Of a DNA stretch of 64,000 nt, positions 34,567 to 47,564 are shown in pieces. The notes beneath the pieces are model-generated. The model saw nothing but the letters and a program-made list of their open reading frames with translations, was not told where the DNA came from and made no database searches. The DNA comes from Tragulus kanchil (lineage: Eukaryota > Chordata > Mammalia > Artiodactyla > Tragulidae), in NCBI GenBank assembly GCA_022376925.1, contig JAIOJX010000002.1, positions 63,574,001 through 63,638,000 on the forward strand, given 5' to 3'. Position 1 is the first letter of the stretch. Every line of letters begins with the position of its first letter. The position numbers were made by a program, and so were the translations under genes.

Positions 34567-36729
34567 CTCCATCAGATGGATGAGGGAACTGAGGCTGAGA
34601 GTAATGAAATGACTTCTCCATAGTTACACAGTCAATAAATTACAGAGCTTGAATATTTACCATTATCTTTCTTCCTCTAACATTGTCTGTAATCATATTT
34701 GGGATTGAATTTTACTTGAAAGTTTCTCACAAACCTGTAAGGGCTAATCATTGCATATAGTGGGTGAGATTCTGGGTTTTTTTTTAATGATTTTTTGGGG
34801 GGAACATTTCTAATAATGCTGGACTTTGAATAAGGCTTCTTTCTTATTTGAGTTTTTGCACCTTGCTGTTACGCATCTTAAAGTATTTTTCAATAGAAAT
34901 GGAATCCAGAGAGTAAAAGAAAACCCAAAATAGCTATTTTTTGCTTCTTTACTCTATCTGAATAACTCTGCCACCTGTTCTCTCATTTAAGCAATCTTCC
35001 AAAGAGTCAGAGAGCAACCTGGAAGTACTGAGTTAAATCTAAAAATTTCTCCAAGATTCTGATTTCTGATTCCTCTTAGGTAGCAATTAAATTTGAAAAT
35101 AGAAAAAAATACAAAATCTGAAAGTGTTTCACCCACATCAAAATTATAGTAATATTCCACATACCTGGAATATGACATAAATAAAGAACAGAAAAAGGAA
35201 ACACTATTGCATCCATAATTATCAAGTCGGGTATCCAGTAGTGGCTTTTTAGTGGAAAGAGAAAAATGCCAGGACCACCTGTATTTCCTTCCCATTCCAA
35301 ACCAAGTGAGGAGAGTCCAAGTGAGGAGACTGAAATATGTATATTTTAAATAATCTAATTTCAGTTTGTATTTAAAAAAAAAGAAAAAGAGCAGTGACAA
35401 CTCAAATAAAATATCTCTTATCTTAAATATATGAAGTAAGAAAACATAAATGCACAGATGTTAAATTGCCCCCCAAAAATGGAAAAAAAAAGGTCTCTCT
35501 AGTCTCTAGACCCAACATGGAAATTTATTTTTATAAATGATCCATTTTGATCTTTAATAGCATATTCAGTCTAGTTTAACTTTTATCCACTCCTATGCAA
35601 ATCAATCTAATCAACTTTTAATATCTTTTCGAAGTATATGGAATCCATTTTCTCCATCAGATGGATGAGGGAACTGAGGCTGAGAGTAATGAAATGACTT
35701 CTCCATAGTTACACAGTCAATAAATTACAGAGCTTGAATATTTACCATTATCTTTCTTCCTCTAACATTGTCTGTAATCATATTTGGGATTGAATTTTAC
35801 TTGAAAGTTTCTCACAAACCTGTAAGGGCTAATCATTGCATATAGTGGGTGAGATTCTGGGTTTTTTTTTAATGATTTTTTGGGGGGAACATTTCTAATA
35901 ATGCTGGACTTTGAATAAGGCTTCTTTCTTATTTGAGTTTTTGCACCTTGCTGTTACGCATCTTAAAGTATTTTTCAATAGAAATGGAATCCAGAGAGTA
36001 AAAGAAAACCCAAAATAGCTATTTTTTGCTTCTTTACTCTATCTGAATAACTCTGCCACCTGTTCTCTCATTTAAGCAATCTTCCAAAGAGTCAGAGAGC
36101 AACCTGGAAGTACTGAGTTAAATCTAAAAATTTCTCCAAGATTCTGATTTCTGATTCCTCTTAGGTAGCAATTAAATTTGAAAATAGAAAAAAATACAAA
36201 ATCTGAAAGTGTTTCACCCACATCAAAATTATAGTAATATTCCACATACCTGGAATATGACATAAATAAAGAACAGAAAAAGGAAACACTATTGCATCCA
36301 TAATTATCAAGTCGGGTATCCAGTAGTGGCTTTTTAGTGGAAAGAGAAAAATGCCAGGACCACCTGTATTTCCTTCCCATTCCAAACCAAGTGAGGAGAG
36401 TCCAAGTGAGGAGACTGAAATATGTATATTTTAAATAATCTAATTTCAGTTTGTATTTAAAAAAAAAGAAAAAGAGCAGTGACAACTCAAATAAAATATC
36501 TCTTATCTTAAATATATGAAGTAAGAAAACATAAATGCACAGATGTTAAATTGCCCCCCAAAAATGGAAAAAAAAAGGTCTCTCTAGTCTCTAGACCCAA
36601 CATGGAAATTTATTTTTATAAATGATCCATTTTGATCTTTAATAGCATATTCAGTCTAGTTTAACTTTTATCCACTCCTATGCAAATAAATCTAATCAAC
36701 TTTAATTAATATCTTTTCGAAGTATATGG
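34567..36729 (+). repeat. Tandem duplication M (about 1.085 kb unit)
   Basis: Copy 1 is 34567-35642 and copy 2 is 35653-36729 (offset 1085). It starts in the last bases of duplication L, linking the two. Differences: 'caaatcaatc' versus 'caaataaatc' and 'acttttaatatc' versus 'actttaattaatatc'. Paired 137-residue minus-strand frames (34987-35400 and 36072-36485) are chance frames. Confidence 0.95.
34575..34680 (-). mobile_element. MIR fragment, antisense (copy M1)
   Basis: 'gagggaactgaggctgagag', 'gaaatgacttctccatagtt', 'acacagtcaataaattac' is the MIR core read on the minus strand. It recurs at 35661-35766 through duplication M. Confidence 0.75.
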
Positions 36730-38640
36730 CTTTCTATCAATGTCTCTGATTATTCTGTTGACCTCAGAAAATGTGTAGATTGATGCTAGAGTGTCTCAAA
36801 ATCACTGTTGGTAGGAGGCGTGGAAGTAGAGACAGTGTCATTGACTATACAAGAAGAATATAGCCTTGGTCTGAGTTATTTGCAGTGTCTCAGAGAGTGG
36901 AAGCAGGACTTCCATGTAGTAATTAATCTGAGTTAATTCATAGACATACATAACATTAGGAAAAGCACCCTCAGAAGAAATGCCTCAGGCAGAAGGAAAC
37001 CATCTAGACCTTAGATTTTGCAGCTATCTCATGAGTAGAAACTCTAGGGCAAGAGCTTTTGGCCGTTTCATCTAGCAAAAGAATACTACAAGTTGGAACA
37101 GGAGGCTTCATGAGATCATGAGTCCTCTGTCATTGGGAGTGATCAAGTACACACTAATCAAACATTTCTTGGTGGTACTAATCAAGCACCTGATAAGTGG
37201 AAGGAGCAAATTTCTACCAAGGCCTCTTCCCACTGTAAATTGCTATGATGCTATAGCAGTATATCCAAAGGGAATACAGGGAGTATTTTAAACATGTGGG
37301 TATAAAATAATTCTATCTAGACTACTGGTCAAGAGAAATGACAAGCGAATAAGACAAAGAGAACAGCATTGATGTGTCTTTTGTGGCAATTTAAAACAGT
37401 AATTAAATATCTCACTTATCCTCCATTAACTTCCCACAGATTAAAAACAGATTATTCAGGAAAGGCAAGACTTTGAAGAAGCAGGCATTCTCATAAACTG
37501 GGAAGAGAATGCAAATCAGCATAATATTTGAAGGGACAATTATCAAAAAAATTTTTAAAATATCTTTTTTAGGTTTTTCCTTTTATCCAATACAAAATGT
37601 TAATTCTTAAATTAAAGTAAGAAAACATAAATGCACTTTCCCCAAAATGGAAAAAAAAAGGTCTCTCTAGTCTCTAGACCCAACATGGAAATTTATTTTT
37701 ATAAATGATCCATTTTGATCTTTAATAGCATATTCAGTCTAGTTTAACTTTTATCCACTCCTATGCAAATAAATCTAATCAACTTTAATTAATATCTTTT
37801 CGAAGTATATGGCTTTCTATCAATGTCTCTGATTATTCTGTTGACCTCAGAAAATGTGTAGATTGATGCTAGAGTGTCTCAAAATCACTGTTGGTAGGAG
37901 GCGTGGAAGTAGAGACAGTGTCATTGACTATACAAGAAGAATATAGCCTTGGTCTGAGTTATTTGCAGTGTCTCAGAGAGTGGAAGCAGGACTTCCATGT
38001 AGTAATTAATCTGAGTTAATTCATAGACATACATAACATTAGGAAAAGCATCCTCAGAAGAAATGCCTCAGGCAGAAGGAAACCATCTAGACCTTAGATT
38101 TTGCAGCTATCTCATGAGTAGAAACTCTAGGGCAAGAGCTTTTGGCCGTTTCATCTAGCAAAAGAATACTACAAGTTGGAACAGGAGGCTTCATGAGATC
38201 ATGAGTCCTCTGTCATTGGGAGTGATCAAGTACACACTAATCAAACATTTCTTGGTGGTACTAATCAAGCACCTGATAAGTGGAAGGAGCAAATTTCTAC
38301 CAAGGCCTCTTCCCACTGTAAATTGCTATGATGCTATAGCAGTATATCCAAAGGGAATACAGGGAGTATTTTAAACATGTGGGTATAAAATAATTCTATC
38401 TAGACTACTGGTCAAGAGAAATGACAAGCGAATAAGACAAAGAGAACAGCATTGATGTGTCTTTTGTGGCAATTTAAAACAGTAATTAAATATCTCACTT
38501 ATCCTCCATTAACTTCCCACAGATTAAAAACAGATTATTCAGGAAAGGCAAGACTTTGAAGAAGCAGGCATTCTCATAAACTGGGAAGAGAATGCAAATC
38601 AGCATAATATTTGAAGGGACAATTACCAAAATTTAAAATA
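36520..38640 (+). repeat. Tandem duplication N (about 1.083 kb unit)
   Basis: Copy 1 is 36520-37555 and copy 2 is about 37617-38640. The joint 37556-37616 looks like a garbled version of 38633-38660 and beyond (shared 'ccttttatccaata'). The first bases of copy 2 are also damaged ('gcactttccccaaaatgg' for the intact 'ttgccccccaaaaatgg'). The unit is unclassified single-copy sequence. Confidence 0.93.
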
Positions 38641-39078
38641 CTCAGTCCTTTTATCCAATAACTTTACATTAGGGATCTTTCCTTAAGGGATATTTACAGT
38701 TCTTTCTATGGGCATCGACATGTATACAAAATGTTTATTTCTGAAAAGTTTTTTAAATTTAGAGAATATAACTGTTCACGAGAAGAAAGATTAAATGAAT
38801 TATGGTATATTTATATTCCAAGATATTTGGTAGTTATTAAAATAATGAGATGTTTCTCCATGTTCTGAAAAGGAACAATTTCAAAGTTAATATTGTTCGC
38901 GGAATCAATATGTACATAATGTGATTCTATTTTAATTTTTGTAACAACAACAAAGCTACAATATTTGGTTGGATTAACACTGAGAAAACTTTCTGAGGAG
39001 TGCAGACCAAAGTGTGAGAGAGAATAGGAGATTAAAGACAAACTTTCACTGCTTACAGTGCATACTTTAGTACTGTGT

Positions 39079-39282
39079 ATTAACTTCCCTGTTGGTCCAT
39101 TCATTAAGACATCACCTTCTAGTGCAGGGAGACATGGACTTGATCCCTGGTCCAGGAACTAAGGTCCCATATACCTATTGACCAAAAAGTCAAAACAAAC
39201 AAAAAAATAAAACAGAAGTAAAACTGTAAAAAAATTCAATAAAGACTGTAAAAAATGGCCCACATAAAAAAAGGTCTTTTTT
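39079..39282 (+). mobile_element. CHR-1-like SINE (copy O1)
   Basis: 'taacttccctgttggtccat', 'cttgatccctggtccagg', 'aggtcccatatacctat', then the A-rich tail 'aattcaataaagactgta' and 'aatggcccacataaaaaa', as in CHR-1-type SINEs of ruminants. Diverged. Confidence 0.8.
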
Positions 39283-40175
39283 AAAAAAGAGAATTGTTTA
39301 AATAATTTTAAAGAAAATTTACAAATTTTTTAACTTTTCTGGAAATCCATCACAGTTTTGAAACCTTATTGTTTTGTAGCCAGCGTTTCCAGACTAATAA
39401 TCTCCAAGGATCCTGCAAATTGTCAGAATGAGGAATTTAATGCATTCTTGAAAACTGAAAAAACTTTTAAAAAATTTCACCTTAGAGATTCACTTCTATT
39501 TGCAGTGACATAGAGAAATGACAACGAATAAGACAAAGAGAACAGCATTGATGTGTCTTTTGTGGCAATTTAAAACAGTAATTAAATATCTCACTTATCC
39601 TCCATTAACTTCCCACAGATTAAAAACAGATTATTCAGGAAAGGCAAGACTTTGAAGAAGCAGGCATTCTCATAAACTGGGAAGAGAATGCAAATCAGCA
39701 TAATATTTGAAGGGACAATTACCAAAATTTAAAATACTCAGTCCTTTTATCCAATAACTTTACATTAGGGATCTTTCCTTAAGGGATATTTACAGTTCTT
39801 TCTATGGGCATCGACATGTATACAAAATGTTTATTTCTGAAAAGTTTTTTAAATTTAGAGAATATAACTGTTCACGAGAAGAAAGATTAAATGAATTATG
39901 GTATATTTATATTCCAAGATATTTGGTAGTTATTAAAAATAATGAGATGTTTCTCCATGTTCTGAAAAGGAACAATTTCAAAGTTAATATTGTTCGCGGA
40001 ATCAATATGTACATAATGTGATTCTATTTTAATTTTTGTAACAACAACAAAGCTACAATATTTGGTTGGATTAACACTGAGAAAACTTTCTGAGGAGTGC
40101 AGACCAAAGTGTGAGAGAGAATAGGAGATTAAAGACAAACTTTCACTGCTTACAGTGCATACTTTAGTACTGTGT

Positions 40176-40379
40176 ATTAACTTCCCTGTTGGTCCATTCA
40201 TTAAGACATCACCTTCTAGTGCAGGGAGACATGGACTTGATCCCTGGTCCAGGAACTAAGGTCCCATATACCTATTGACCAAAAAGTCAAAACAAACAAA
40301 AAAATAAAACAGAAGTAAAACTGTAAAAAAATTCAATAAAGACTGTAAAAAATGGCCCACATAAAAAAAGGTCTTTTTT
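40176..40379 (+). mobile_element. CHR-1-like SINE (copy O2)
   Basis: Second copy of 39079-39282, produced by duplication O. Confidence 0.8.
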
Positions 40380-40552
40380 AAAAAAGAGAATTGTTTAAAT
40401 AATTTTAAAGAAAATTTACAAATTTTTTAACTTTTCTGGAAATCCATCACAGTTTTGAAACCTTATTGTTTTGTAGCCAGCGTTTCCAGACTAATAATCT
40501 CCAAGGATCCTGCAAATTGTCAGAATGAGGAATTTAATGCATTCTTGAAAAA

Positions 40553-42249
40553 AACTGACTTTCCCCTGGGCCAAAGAACATTAATGTGAAGATAGAAAAA
40601 AAAATGCTTATTACAAAAAGAAACCTTAAATAGAATGATTCATTATTATCTTCTATTTCTTTCTTTGTCTCTTTGTCACATCATTGCTTTGCACTCAGTA
40701 ACAGTTGCACTCCTGAACATCACCATGAGGAAACAAAAAAGTGGGATTCAAGTCTAATCCTAATTCATAGTCATTTGTGTGATCAACATGGTGTCAAGTG
40801 AGTCTTGCAAAGACCCAGAAGAGTAAACCCTGCCCCAAATAGTAAGCATTATTGTGGACTTTCTGACACATTTTTTATTACTCTCCTCTTCTTAGTTATA
40901 CATCAAAAACACTCAGGTCAATCACGTCAGCTTCCCTTGGTGACGCACAAGAGATTATATAAATTGTTGATCAGACTGAAGAACTGTGTAAATGCCTACT
41001 TAAAATATATTTCAAGGAAGAGGTTTTTTTCCCCCAACTTATTCGTAATTTGAATTCAGCATTAAAAGACATCATGAAAGGAAAAAGAAGCCATACATGA
41101 TTTTATTAAAGATTTAATAGCAGACCAGTCTTTCCTAATTATCTGTAGTTACATCTTCAAACATCAAGTATAATGCAGTTTAAATGAGGTTTTTTCTCCA
41201 CAATAGCATAATGGCACATGGCAATGATGTCTATTGACCTTGAGCTCATTGTTTTCTATTCTATTTGAAGGACTCTTTTAACAGTCCCCTAGTAAACAGT
41301 TTTTGGCCTAGTAGAATTGGTCCTTTCTCATTACAAATGTCAGCAATTCAAGCTTGAGATGAGTCGTGTTAATTCAATAAGATAAATAAAATTAGATACT
41401 TTCATTATCAAATCTCAGAAGAGGAAAGTTTTGCTGAATGATGAGCATCTGAATTATATGAATTCACCATCTCTGACTCTGCCCCTGCTCTGACCATGCT
41501 TCTGGACATGTTTTCTGCAGACTCTGTACAGCGTTTCATCCCAGTAGAGTTAGCAAAACCTCAACATAAAGCCTCTGACTCCAGGCAGTTTTCTTATTAT
41601 GAGAACTCTAACTGTGGGGCATGCACAGACCAGACGGTCCACACAGGTTCCTAGTGGAGTTAGGTCTGTTCTCCTGATACTGGAGCGTGTTCTGATATTA
41701 TTGTCTAAGGACATTGCCTTTTGAATCCTTTCTTTGGGGCTTCTCTGCCCTATTCTCACGTCCATTTCTGTGGCCCAATTCTATTTCTTTCACTTGTACA
41801 AAAAAAACAAAACAAAACAAAACACTCCTTTTCTAGGAGACTCTTGGTGAGTTTTCTTCCATTTTCTTTTCCTTCTTTCTTATTTGAGAATATGATTAAA
41901 TTGCTTAGCGCTTTGGCTTCATTTTCCAGGATGTGATTAGAAGATGTAAGCAGGTCTGCTTGATGTGGGTCCATTTGAAATATTTCAAAGTAACTTTGAT
42001 ATTGATGCTTTAATGATTATTATAGGCATGTTGTCATTGGAAGAAGGAGATTTTTATTTTTAGGAAGAAAAACATCTCCTCACTTGTATAAATCTTGATG
42101 ACAACAGTGGGGAGAAAAGGAAATGCAAGGGATAAAAATCTGTGGTCAGAATAGGAAGACATAATGCTATCATGTGCCACATCCCTCTCATGCAGAACCC
42201 TGACCAACTTTGGAAAGCAACCTGGGGTAAAGAATAAAACAGCACTGAC
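40553..42249. other. Unclassified single-copy stretch
   Basis: About 1.7 kb with no gene or recognised repeat. Small open frames at 40805-41053, 41550-41765 and 42034-42276 have no family features. A short 'aaaac' run is at 41805-41824. Confidence 0.6.
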
Positions 42250-42864
42250 AGTTGGCTTCGAAATAAACCAAAACATATCTTTGATATCTAGCCATGTGAC
42301 CTAGGTTGGCTGCAGTAATCTCAGCATGCTCTATCAGCACATTATTTCTGAATGGCCACTGCTGGGTTTCTGGGAGCCTTAAGCTGAGCTTGAGGGGTTA
42401 TGTTCGATCTTTTTAAAGGAAACTGGAAACTTCTTGAGACCAGATGTGTGCCAAAATGGTTTACTTATCCAGGTGAATGGCACTTTTCCATGCCCAGGAA
42501 TTTTCTGGCATTTGCTTCTGGAGATTTCTATCAGCTTATCCCTGTGTTTTCTGGAGTGTTGGATGACTCAGCATGTGACATTGACATACTACAAAATTAT
42601 TCAGCAGACTCTATGAACAGACTAGATGAGCACTTTCTCTATCATCTCCTGTGGAACACAATATTTACGTTTCCTCTGGTGCATTGAAATGGGAAAAAGA
42701 GTAGGAAAAGCAAGGGGAATAGTGAGGAAGGAATTTTAAATCATCACAATCTAAAAGATTTACCATTGACTTCATTGAAATGTGACACAAGTCATATAAT
42801 TGGATGCTTTGCTCACAAATTTTTAGATGAAGACTCAAAGTACTAAGTATATGATCACTGTATT

Positions 42865-42868
<4 letters not shown>

Positions 42869-42909
<41 letters not shown>
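42869..42909 (+). repeat. CA microsatellite (copy P1)
   Basis: Forty-one bases of uninterrupted AC repeat, about 20 units. Confidence 0.95.
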
Positions 42910-42913
<4 letters not shown>

Positions 42914-43957
42914 GAGGCAATGCCAAGACTATTCAAACATGATGACGTGGACTTTTGGATTTGGTGTGGTAAGAAGTGGATCGATATTTTGGCTCTAAGA
43001 TATCAGTAGAATATCTTGTATATCTCTAAGATAACTGTCAGAAAGTTGGTTGCAACTAAGCTATTTACATCTTCTCTTTAATCCCTGAAAGAGGAGTAAC
43101 TTTTTGTACCTCAGAGTTTTGGGTTTTGACACCATTATACCTTAGACTATGTAAAGTTCCGTGACAACTTAATTAGGATTGTCACAGGGAGATTTTCAAA
43201 ATAATCAAATCAAGATTAGAGAGTAACATAATAATAATGTAAAAAATCTGATTATGAATTCTATAAAAATTTCCCATGATTTTCACACACGTCACTGTTA
43301 ACCTAGTTTATAAAGGCATGCCCTTCCTGACCTTTGAAAAGGGGTTGGCTTGCAAATAAACCAAAACATATCTTTGATATCTAGCCATGTGACCTAGGTT
43401 GGCTGCAGTAATCTCAGCATGCTCTATCAGCACATTATTTCTGAATGGCCACTGCTGGGTTTCTGGGAGCCTTAAGCTGAGCTTGAGGGGTTATGTTCGA
43501 TCTTTTTAAAGGAAACTGGAAACTTCTTGAGACCAGATGTGTGCCAAAATGGTTTACTTATCCAGGTGAATGGCACTTTTCCATGCCCAGGAATTTTCTG
43601 GCATTTGCTTCTGGAGATTTCTATCAGCTTATCCCTGTGTTTTCTGGAGTGTTGGATGACTCAGCATGTGACATTGACATACTACAAAATCATTCAGCAG
43701 ACTCTATGAACAGACTAGATGAGCACTTTCTCTATCATCTCCTGTGGAACACAATATTTACGTTTCCTCTGGTGCATTAAAATGGGAAAAAGAGTAGGAA
43801 AAGCAAGGGGAATAGTGAGGAAGGAATTTTAAATCATCACAATCTAAAAGATTTACCATTGACTTCATTGAAATGTGACACAAGTCATATAATTGGATGC
43901 TTTGCTCACAAATTTTTAGATGAAGACTCAAAGTACTAAGTATACGATCACTGTATT

Positions 43958-43961
<4 letters not shown>

Positions 43962-44002
<41 letters not shown>
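43962..44002 (+). repeat. CA microsatellite (copy P2)
   Basis: The same repeat in the second copy of duplication P, with exactly the same length of 41 bases. Confidence 0.95.
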
Positions 44003-44006
<4 letters not shown>

Positions 44007-44783
44007 GAGGCAATGCCAAGACTATTCAAACATGATGACGTGGACTTTTGGATTTGGTGTGGTAAGAAGTGGATCGATATTTTGGCTCTAAGATATCAGT
44101 AGAATATCTTGTATATCTCTAAGATAACTGTCAGAAAGTTGGTTGCAACTAAGCTATTTACATCTTCTCTTTAATCCCTGAAAGAGGAGTAACTTTTTGT
44201 ACCTCAGAGTTTTGGGTTTTGACACCATTATACCTTAGACTATGTAAAGTTCCGTGACAACTTAATTAGGATTGTCACAGGGAGATTTTCAAAATAATCA
44301 AATCAAGATTAGAGAGTAACATAATAATAATGTAAAAAATCTGATTATGAATTCTATAAAAATTTCCCATGATTTTCACACACGTCACTGTTAACCTAGT
44401 TTATAAAGGCATGCCCTTCCTGGCCATGAAGACTGGTTAACATTAATTTATGGCTCATATTGTGCTTTAATATCCCTGCTGTTATTTATTATACTTATTG
44501 CTTTATATTTTTAGTACCTAGAAGTAAACATGTCAAACATTCAGTAAAACTACCTTGCCCAGGGTTGTTTGTTTATACAAATGTTTCCAGTGTATTTTAG
44601 CATATAGTTGTCAAGTCTATGATACAAACAGTGTCTAAAAATGTTCCTTTCAGAGCCATGATTTTGTTTCACTGATTACAGCAACCTATTTTATTTTTGG
44701 AAAGGAAAATTCATGCCTTCAAGGAAGGAATTGGGGCCAGACACAGAGACAAGGATGCAAAGTTAAAATTCTTAAGTCTGTTT

Positions 44784-45027
44784 CTCTGTTTATTTATTTA
44801 TTTTCATCCATCTTAATTCTTTGGCCTGTGTGGGCCTCCCATAGCAGTGGCGTTTCTCACAGCAGAGCACCGGCTCTGGGCGCAGGGTCTCCGGAGCACT
44901 GGCTCGCGATTGGACATACCTGTCCAGCCTCTCCTCGGCACATGGGATCCTCCTGTGCCAGGAATGGAGCCGATGCCCCTTGCCGTGCAAGGTGGACTTT
45001 TCACCCACTGGACCACCAGGGAAGCCC
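44784..45027 (-). mobile_element. CHR-like SINE, short-tail type (copy Q1)
   Basis: On the complement: 'gggcttccctggtggtccag', 'ggctccattcctggcacagg', a body with 'tcgcgagccagtgctccgg', and a short tail 'gatgaaaataaataaataaa'. It lacks the GC-rich extension. Flanking 'taagtctg' repeats are at 44773-44780 and 45028-45035. Confidence 0.88.
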
Positions 45028-45900
45028 TAAGTCTGCTTTTTTGCTCATCCTGAGGAATCTGATTAATAAGAACAATTTTCCCCTGATTTTTCAGAGTGGC
45101 AAAAACCTGACAAAACTTAACAAGATAAAAAAGAGTCCTTATAAGCTTTTCCCCTTGGGTTCCACAGGAACTTTTCTCAAAATACACTCCAAACAAAATA
45201 GTTCCCAGAACTCCTCATGGATAGAAAAAAAAAAAAATAGAAAGGGTTCTGCTTTCAAATAAAGATCCTACACTTTAATTTTTCTCAGATTAGCAACCAT
45301 TGGCATTCTTAAGACACCTCAAAACCCCACAATAAAAAAACATTTAACTTTGACATATATGTCAAGTTCCGTGACAACTTAATTAGGATTGTCACAGGTA
45401 GATTTTCAAAATAATCAAATCAAGATTAGAGAGTAACATAATAATAATGTAAAAAATCTGATTATGAATTCTATAAAAATTTCCCATGATTTTCACACAC
45501 GTCACTGTTAACCTAGTTTATAAAGGCATGCCCTTCCTGGCCATGAAGACTGGTTAACATTAATTTATGGCTCATATTGTGCTTTAATATCCCTGCTGTT
45601 ATTTATTATACTTATTGCTTTATATTTTTAGTACCTAGAAGTAAACATGTCAAACATTCAGTAAAACTACCTTGCCCAGGGTTGTTTGTTTATACAAATG
45701 TTTCCAGTGTATTTTAGCATATAGTTGTCAAGTCTATGATACAAACAGTGTCTAAAAATGTTCCTTTCAGAGCCATGATTTTGTTTCACTGATTACAGCA
45801 ACCTATTTTATTTTTGGAAAGGAAAATTCATGCCTTCAAGGAAGGAATTGGGGCCAGACACAGAGACAAGGATGCAAAGTTAAAATTCTTAAGTCTGTTT

Positions 45901-46144
45901 CTCTGTTTATTTATTTATTTTCATCCATCTTAATTCTTTGGCCTGTGTGGGCCTCCCATAGCAGTGGCGTTTCTCACAGCAGAGCACCGGCTCTGGGCGC
46001 AGGGTCTCCAGAGCACTGGCTCGCGATTGGACATACCTGTCCAGCCTCTCCTCGGCACATGGGATCCTCCTGTGCCAGGAATGGAGCCGATGCCCCTTGC
46101 CGTGCAAGGTGGACTTTTCACCCACTGGACCACCAGGGAAGCCC
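45901..46144 (-). mobile_element. CHR-like SINE, short-tail type (copy Q2)
   Basis: Second copy of 44784-45027, produced by duplication Q, one substitution apart. Confidence 0.88.
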
Positions 46145-46470
46145 TAAGTCTGCTTTTTTGCTCATCCTGAGGAATCTGATTAATAAGAACAATTTTCCCC
46201 TGATTTTTCAGAGTGGCAAAAACCTGACAAAACTTAACAAGATAAAAAAGAGTCCTTATAAGCTTTTCCCCTTGGGTTCCACAGGAACTTTTCTCAAAAT
46301 ACACTCCAAACAAAATAGTTCCCAGAACTCCTCATGGATAGAAAAAAAAAAAAAAATAGAAAGGGTTCTGCTTTCAAATAAAGATCCTACACTTTAATTT
46401 TTCTCAGATTAGCAACCATTGGCATTCTTAAGACACCTCAAAACCCCACAATAAAAAAACATTTAACTTT

Positions 46471-47344
46471 GCTCTGCCCAGCATTTCCTAAGTGCATTTG
46501 ACCGGAGAATGGTCTTACTGCTTAATATTTACTGTAACCACATTATGGGAGTCTCTAAATTACTAGAAAGTCTTATATGAAATATGAAACAGAAAAAGAA
46601 TGACCTCAGAAGTCAGCATGCCCAGAAATGCAGTGTGCAGAATGTGATCTGCAGAGACAACAAGGATCTTGGACCAATAAGACTGAGATGTAAGATCTTC
46701 CAGTTTTCAGAGTTTTTCTGAATATCAATGAAATCTCTCTTCAGATGTAAAAAAATTCCATCAAGGAGAAACTCACAATGAGGCACACATGTACAAAAGC
46801 AATCTAGACCAGAATTTCAGCCAAAATCATCTCTCATAACTGTACTTTTGGTTATTGGCAGCAAAGTTTATGCCAGTTTTCTAATGCAGCCTTTTAAAGA
46901 AATGGCATATGCAGTGTACTTCCTGTTCAATCATTTACTGATGTTTTGCTGACTTACATAGCTGGGGTGTAGAATAGCAATATTTCCTTCAGTCTTTTTG
47001 CCACTTTCCTGCTCAACAAGTAATTGAAAATACAGTGTATGAAATATACTAGTGCATGTTTGGCTACTTACCCAACTACTTTCCTGTATGCTGGGGATTT
47101 TACCCAGACAGAACTGATGTCCAGCTCTACTGCCTGGAATGTTATTTTATTCCTGAAACTCTTAAAGTGAACCCTGTCTGAGGTCCCAGTCCTTGCTACT
47201 GAATCTCTAGTCTGTCCCTTGAACGTCTTACTCATCTGAGCAGATATACACCAGTATGTAGAGAACTGCGCAGAAGTGAGGGCTTATTCACAAGGGTTGA
47301 TGAAGGCATAGGTTGTAGAACTGGGAATAGTGTCAGAGAAGATC
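46471..47344. other. Unclassified single-copy stretch
   Basis: About 870 bases with no gene or recognised repeat, at the start of the longest duplication-free part of the window. Confidence 0.6.
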
Positions 47345-47564
47345 CAAAATATTCGGGGTTGCTTTCCTTTAGGATTGACTGCTTTGATCTCCTTCCTATC
47401 CAAGGGATTCTCAAGAGTCTTCTCCATTACCACAGTTCAAAAACATCAGTTCTCCTGTGCTTATCCTTCTTTATGGTCCAGGTCTCACATCCATACAACA
47501 CTACTGGAAAAACTATAGCTTTGACTATATGGACCTTTGTAGGCAAAATAATGTCTCTGCTTTT
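47345..47564 (-). mobile_element. BovB (RTE) LINE fragment, right part of coding region, minus strand
   Basis: Minus-strand translations give the conserved C-terminal region of the BovB reverse-transcriptase polyprotein: 'LPTKVHIVKAIVFPVVLYGC', followed by 'ETWTIKKDKHRRTD', and 'RRSKQSILKESNPEY' in the next fragment. Frames are broken, so it is inactive. BovB is a retrotransposon abundant in ruminants. It is cut at 47564 by a SINE and resumes at 47834. Confidence 0.9.

Larger units (their letters stand above)
32421..34587 (+). repeat. Tandem duplication L (about 1.089 kb unit)
   Basis: Copy 1 is 32421-33502 and copy 2 is 33510-34587 (offset 1089). Each copy carries one CHR-like SINE and one Bov-tA. 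The poly-A after the SINE is longer in copy 1 than in copy 2. Other differences are 'tttggtatg' versus 'tttggaatg' and single-base homopolymer changes. Confidence 0.95.
38415..40552 (+). repeat. Tandem duplication O (about 1.097 kb unit)
   Basis: Copy 1 is 38415-39455 and copy 2 is 39512-40552. The joint 39456-39511 is A/T-rich filler. Bases 38415-38640 also occur at 37333-37555, so they appear three times. Copy 2 has one extra A near 39937 and lacks a G near 39525. Confidence 0.94.
42250..44424 (+). repeat. Tandem duplication P (about 1.093 kb unit)
   Basis: Copy 1 is 42250-43330 and copy 2 is about 43343-44424. Three transitions separate the copies: 'aaaattattc' versus 'aaaatcattc', 'cattgaaat' versus 'cattaaaat', 'tatatgatc' versus 'tatacgatc'. 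The 95-residue frame at 42400-42687 is the same in both and is not recognisable. Confidence 0.95.
44246..46470 (+). repeat. Tandem duplication Q (about 1.117 kb unit)
   Basis: Copy 1 is 44246-45352 and copy 2 is about 45364-46470. Bases 44249-44424 occur three times (also in copy 1 of P). Differences: 'cacagggag' versus 'cacaggtag', 'ctccggagc' versus 'ctccagagc', and a longer A-run in copy 2. Confidence 0.95.

Noticed and set aside
34987..36485. Duplicated 137-codon minus-strand frame
   Set aside because: Begins with a run of phenylalanine codons from a poly-A stretch and has no recognisable domain. Chance frame in AT-rich DNA, doubled by duplication M.
42400..43780. Duplicated 95-codon frame, a possible small gene pair
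   Set aside because: It is inside duplication P, so the two copies are one sequence. No domain, splice pattern or codon signal is visible, and the frame ends just before an ordinary CA repeat.
42869..44002. Regularly spaced repeats suggestive of a CRISPR-like array
   Set aside because: The periodic signal comes from CA microsatellites and from 1.1-kb duplications. There is no repeat-spacer pattern, and the DNA is mammalian.
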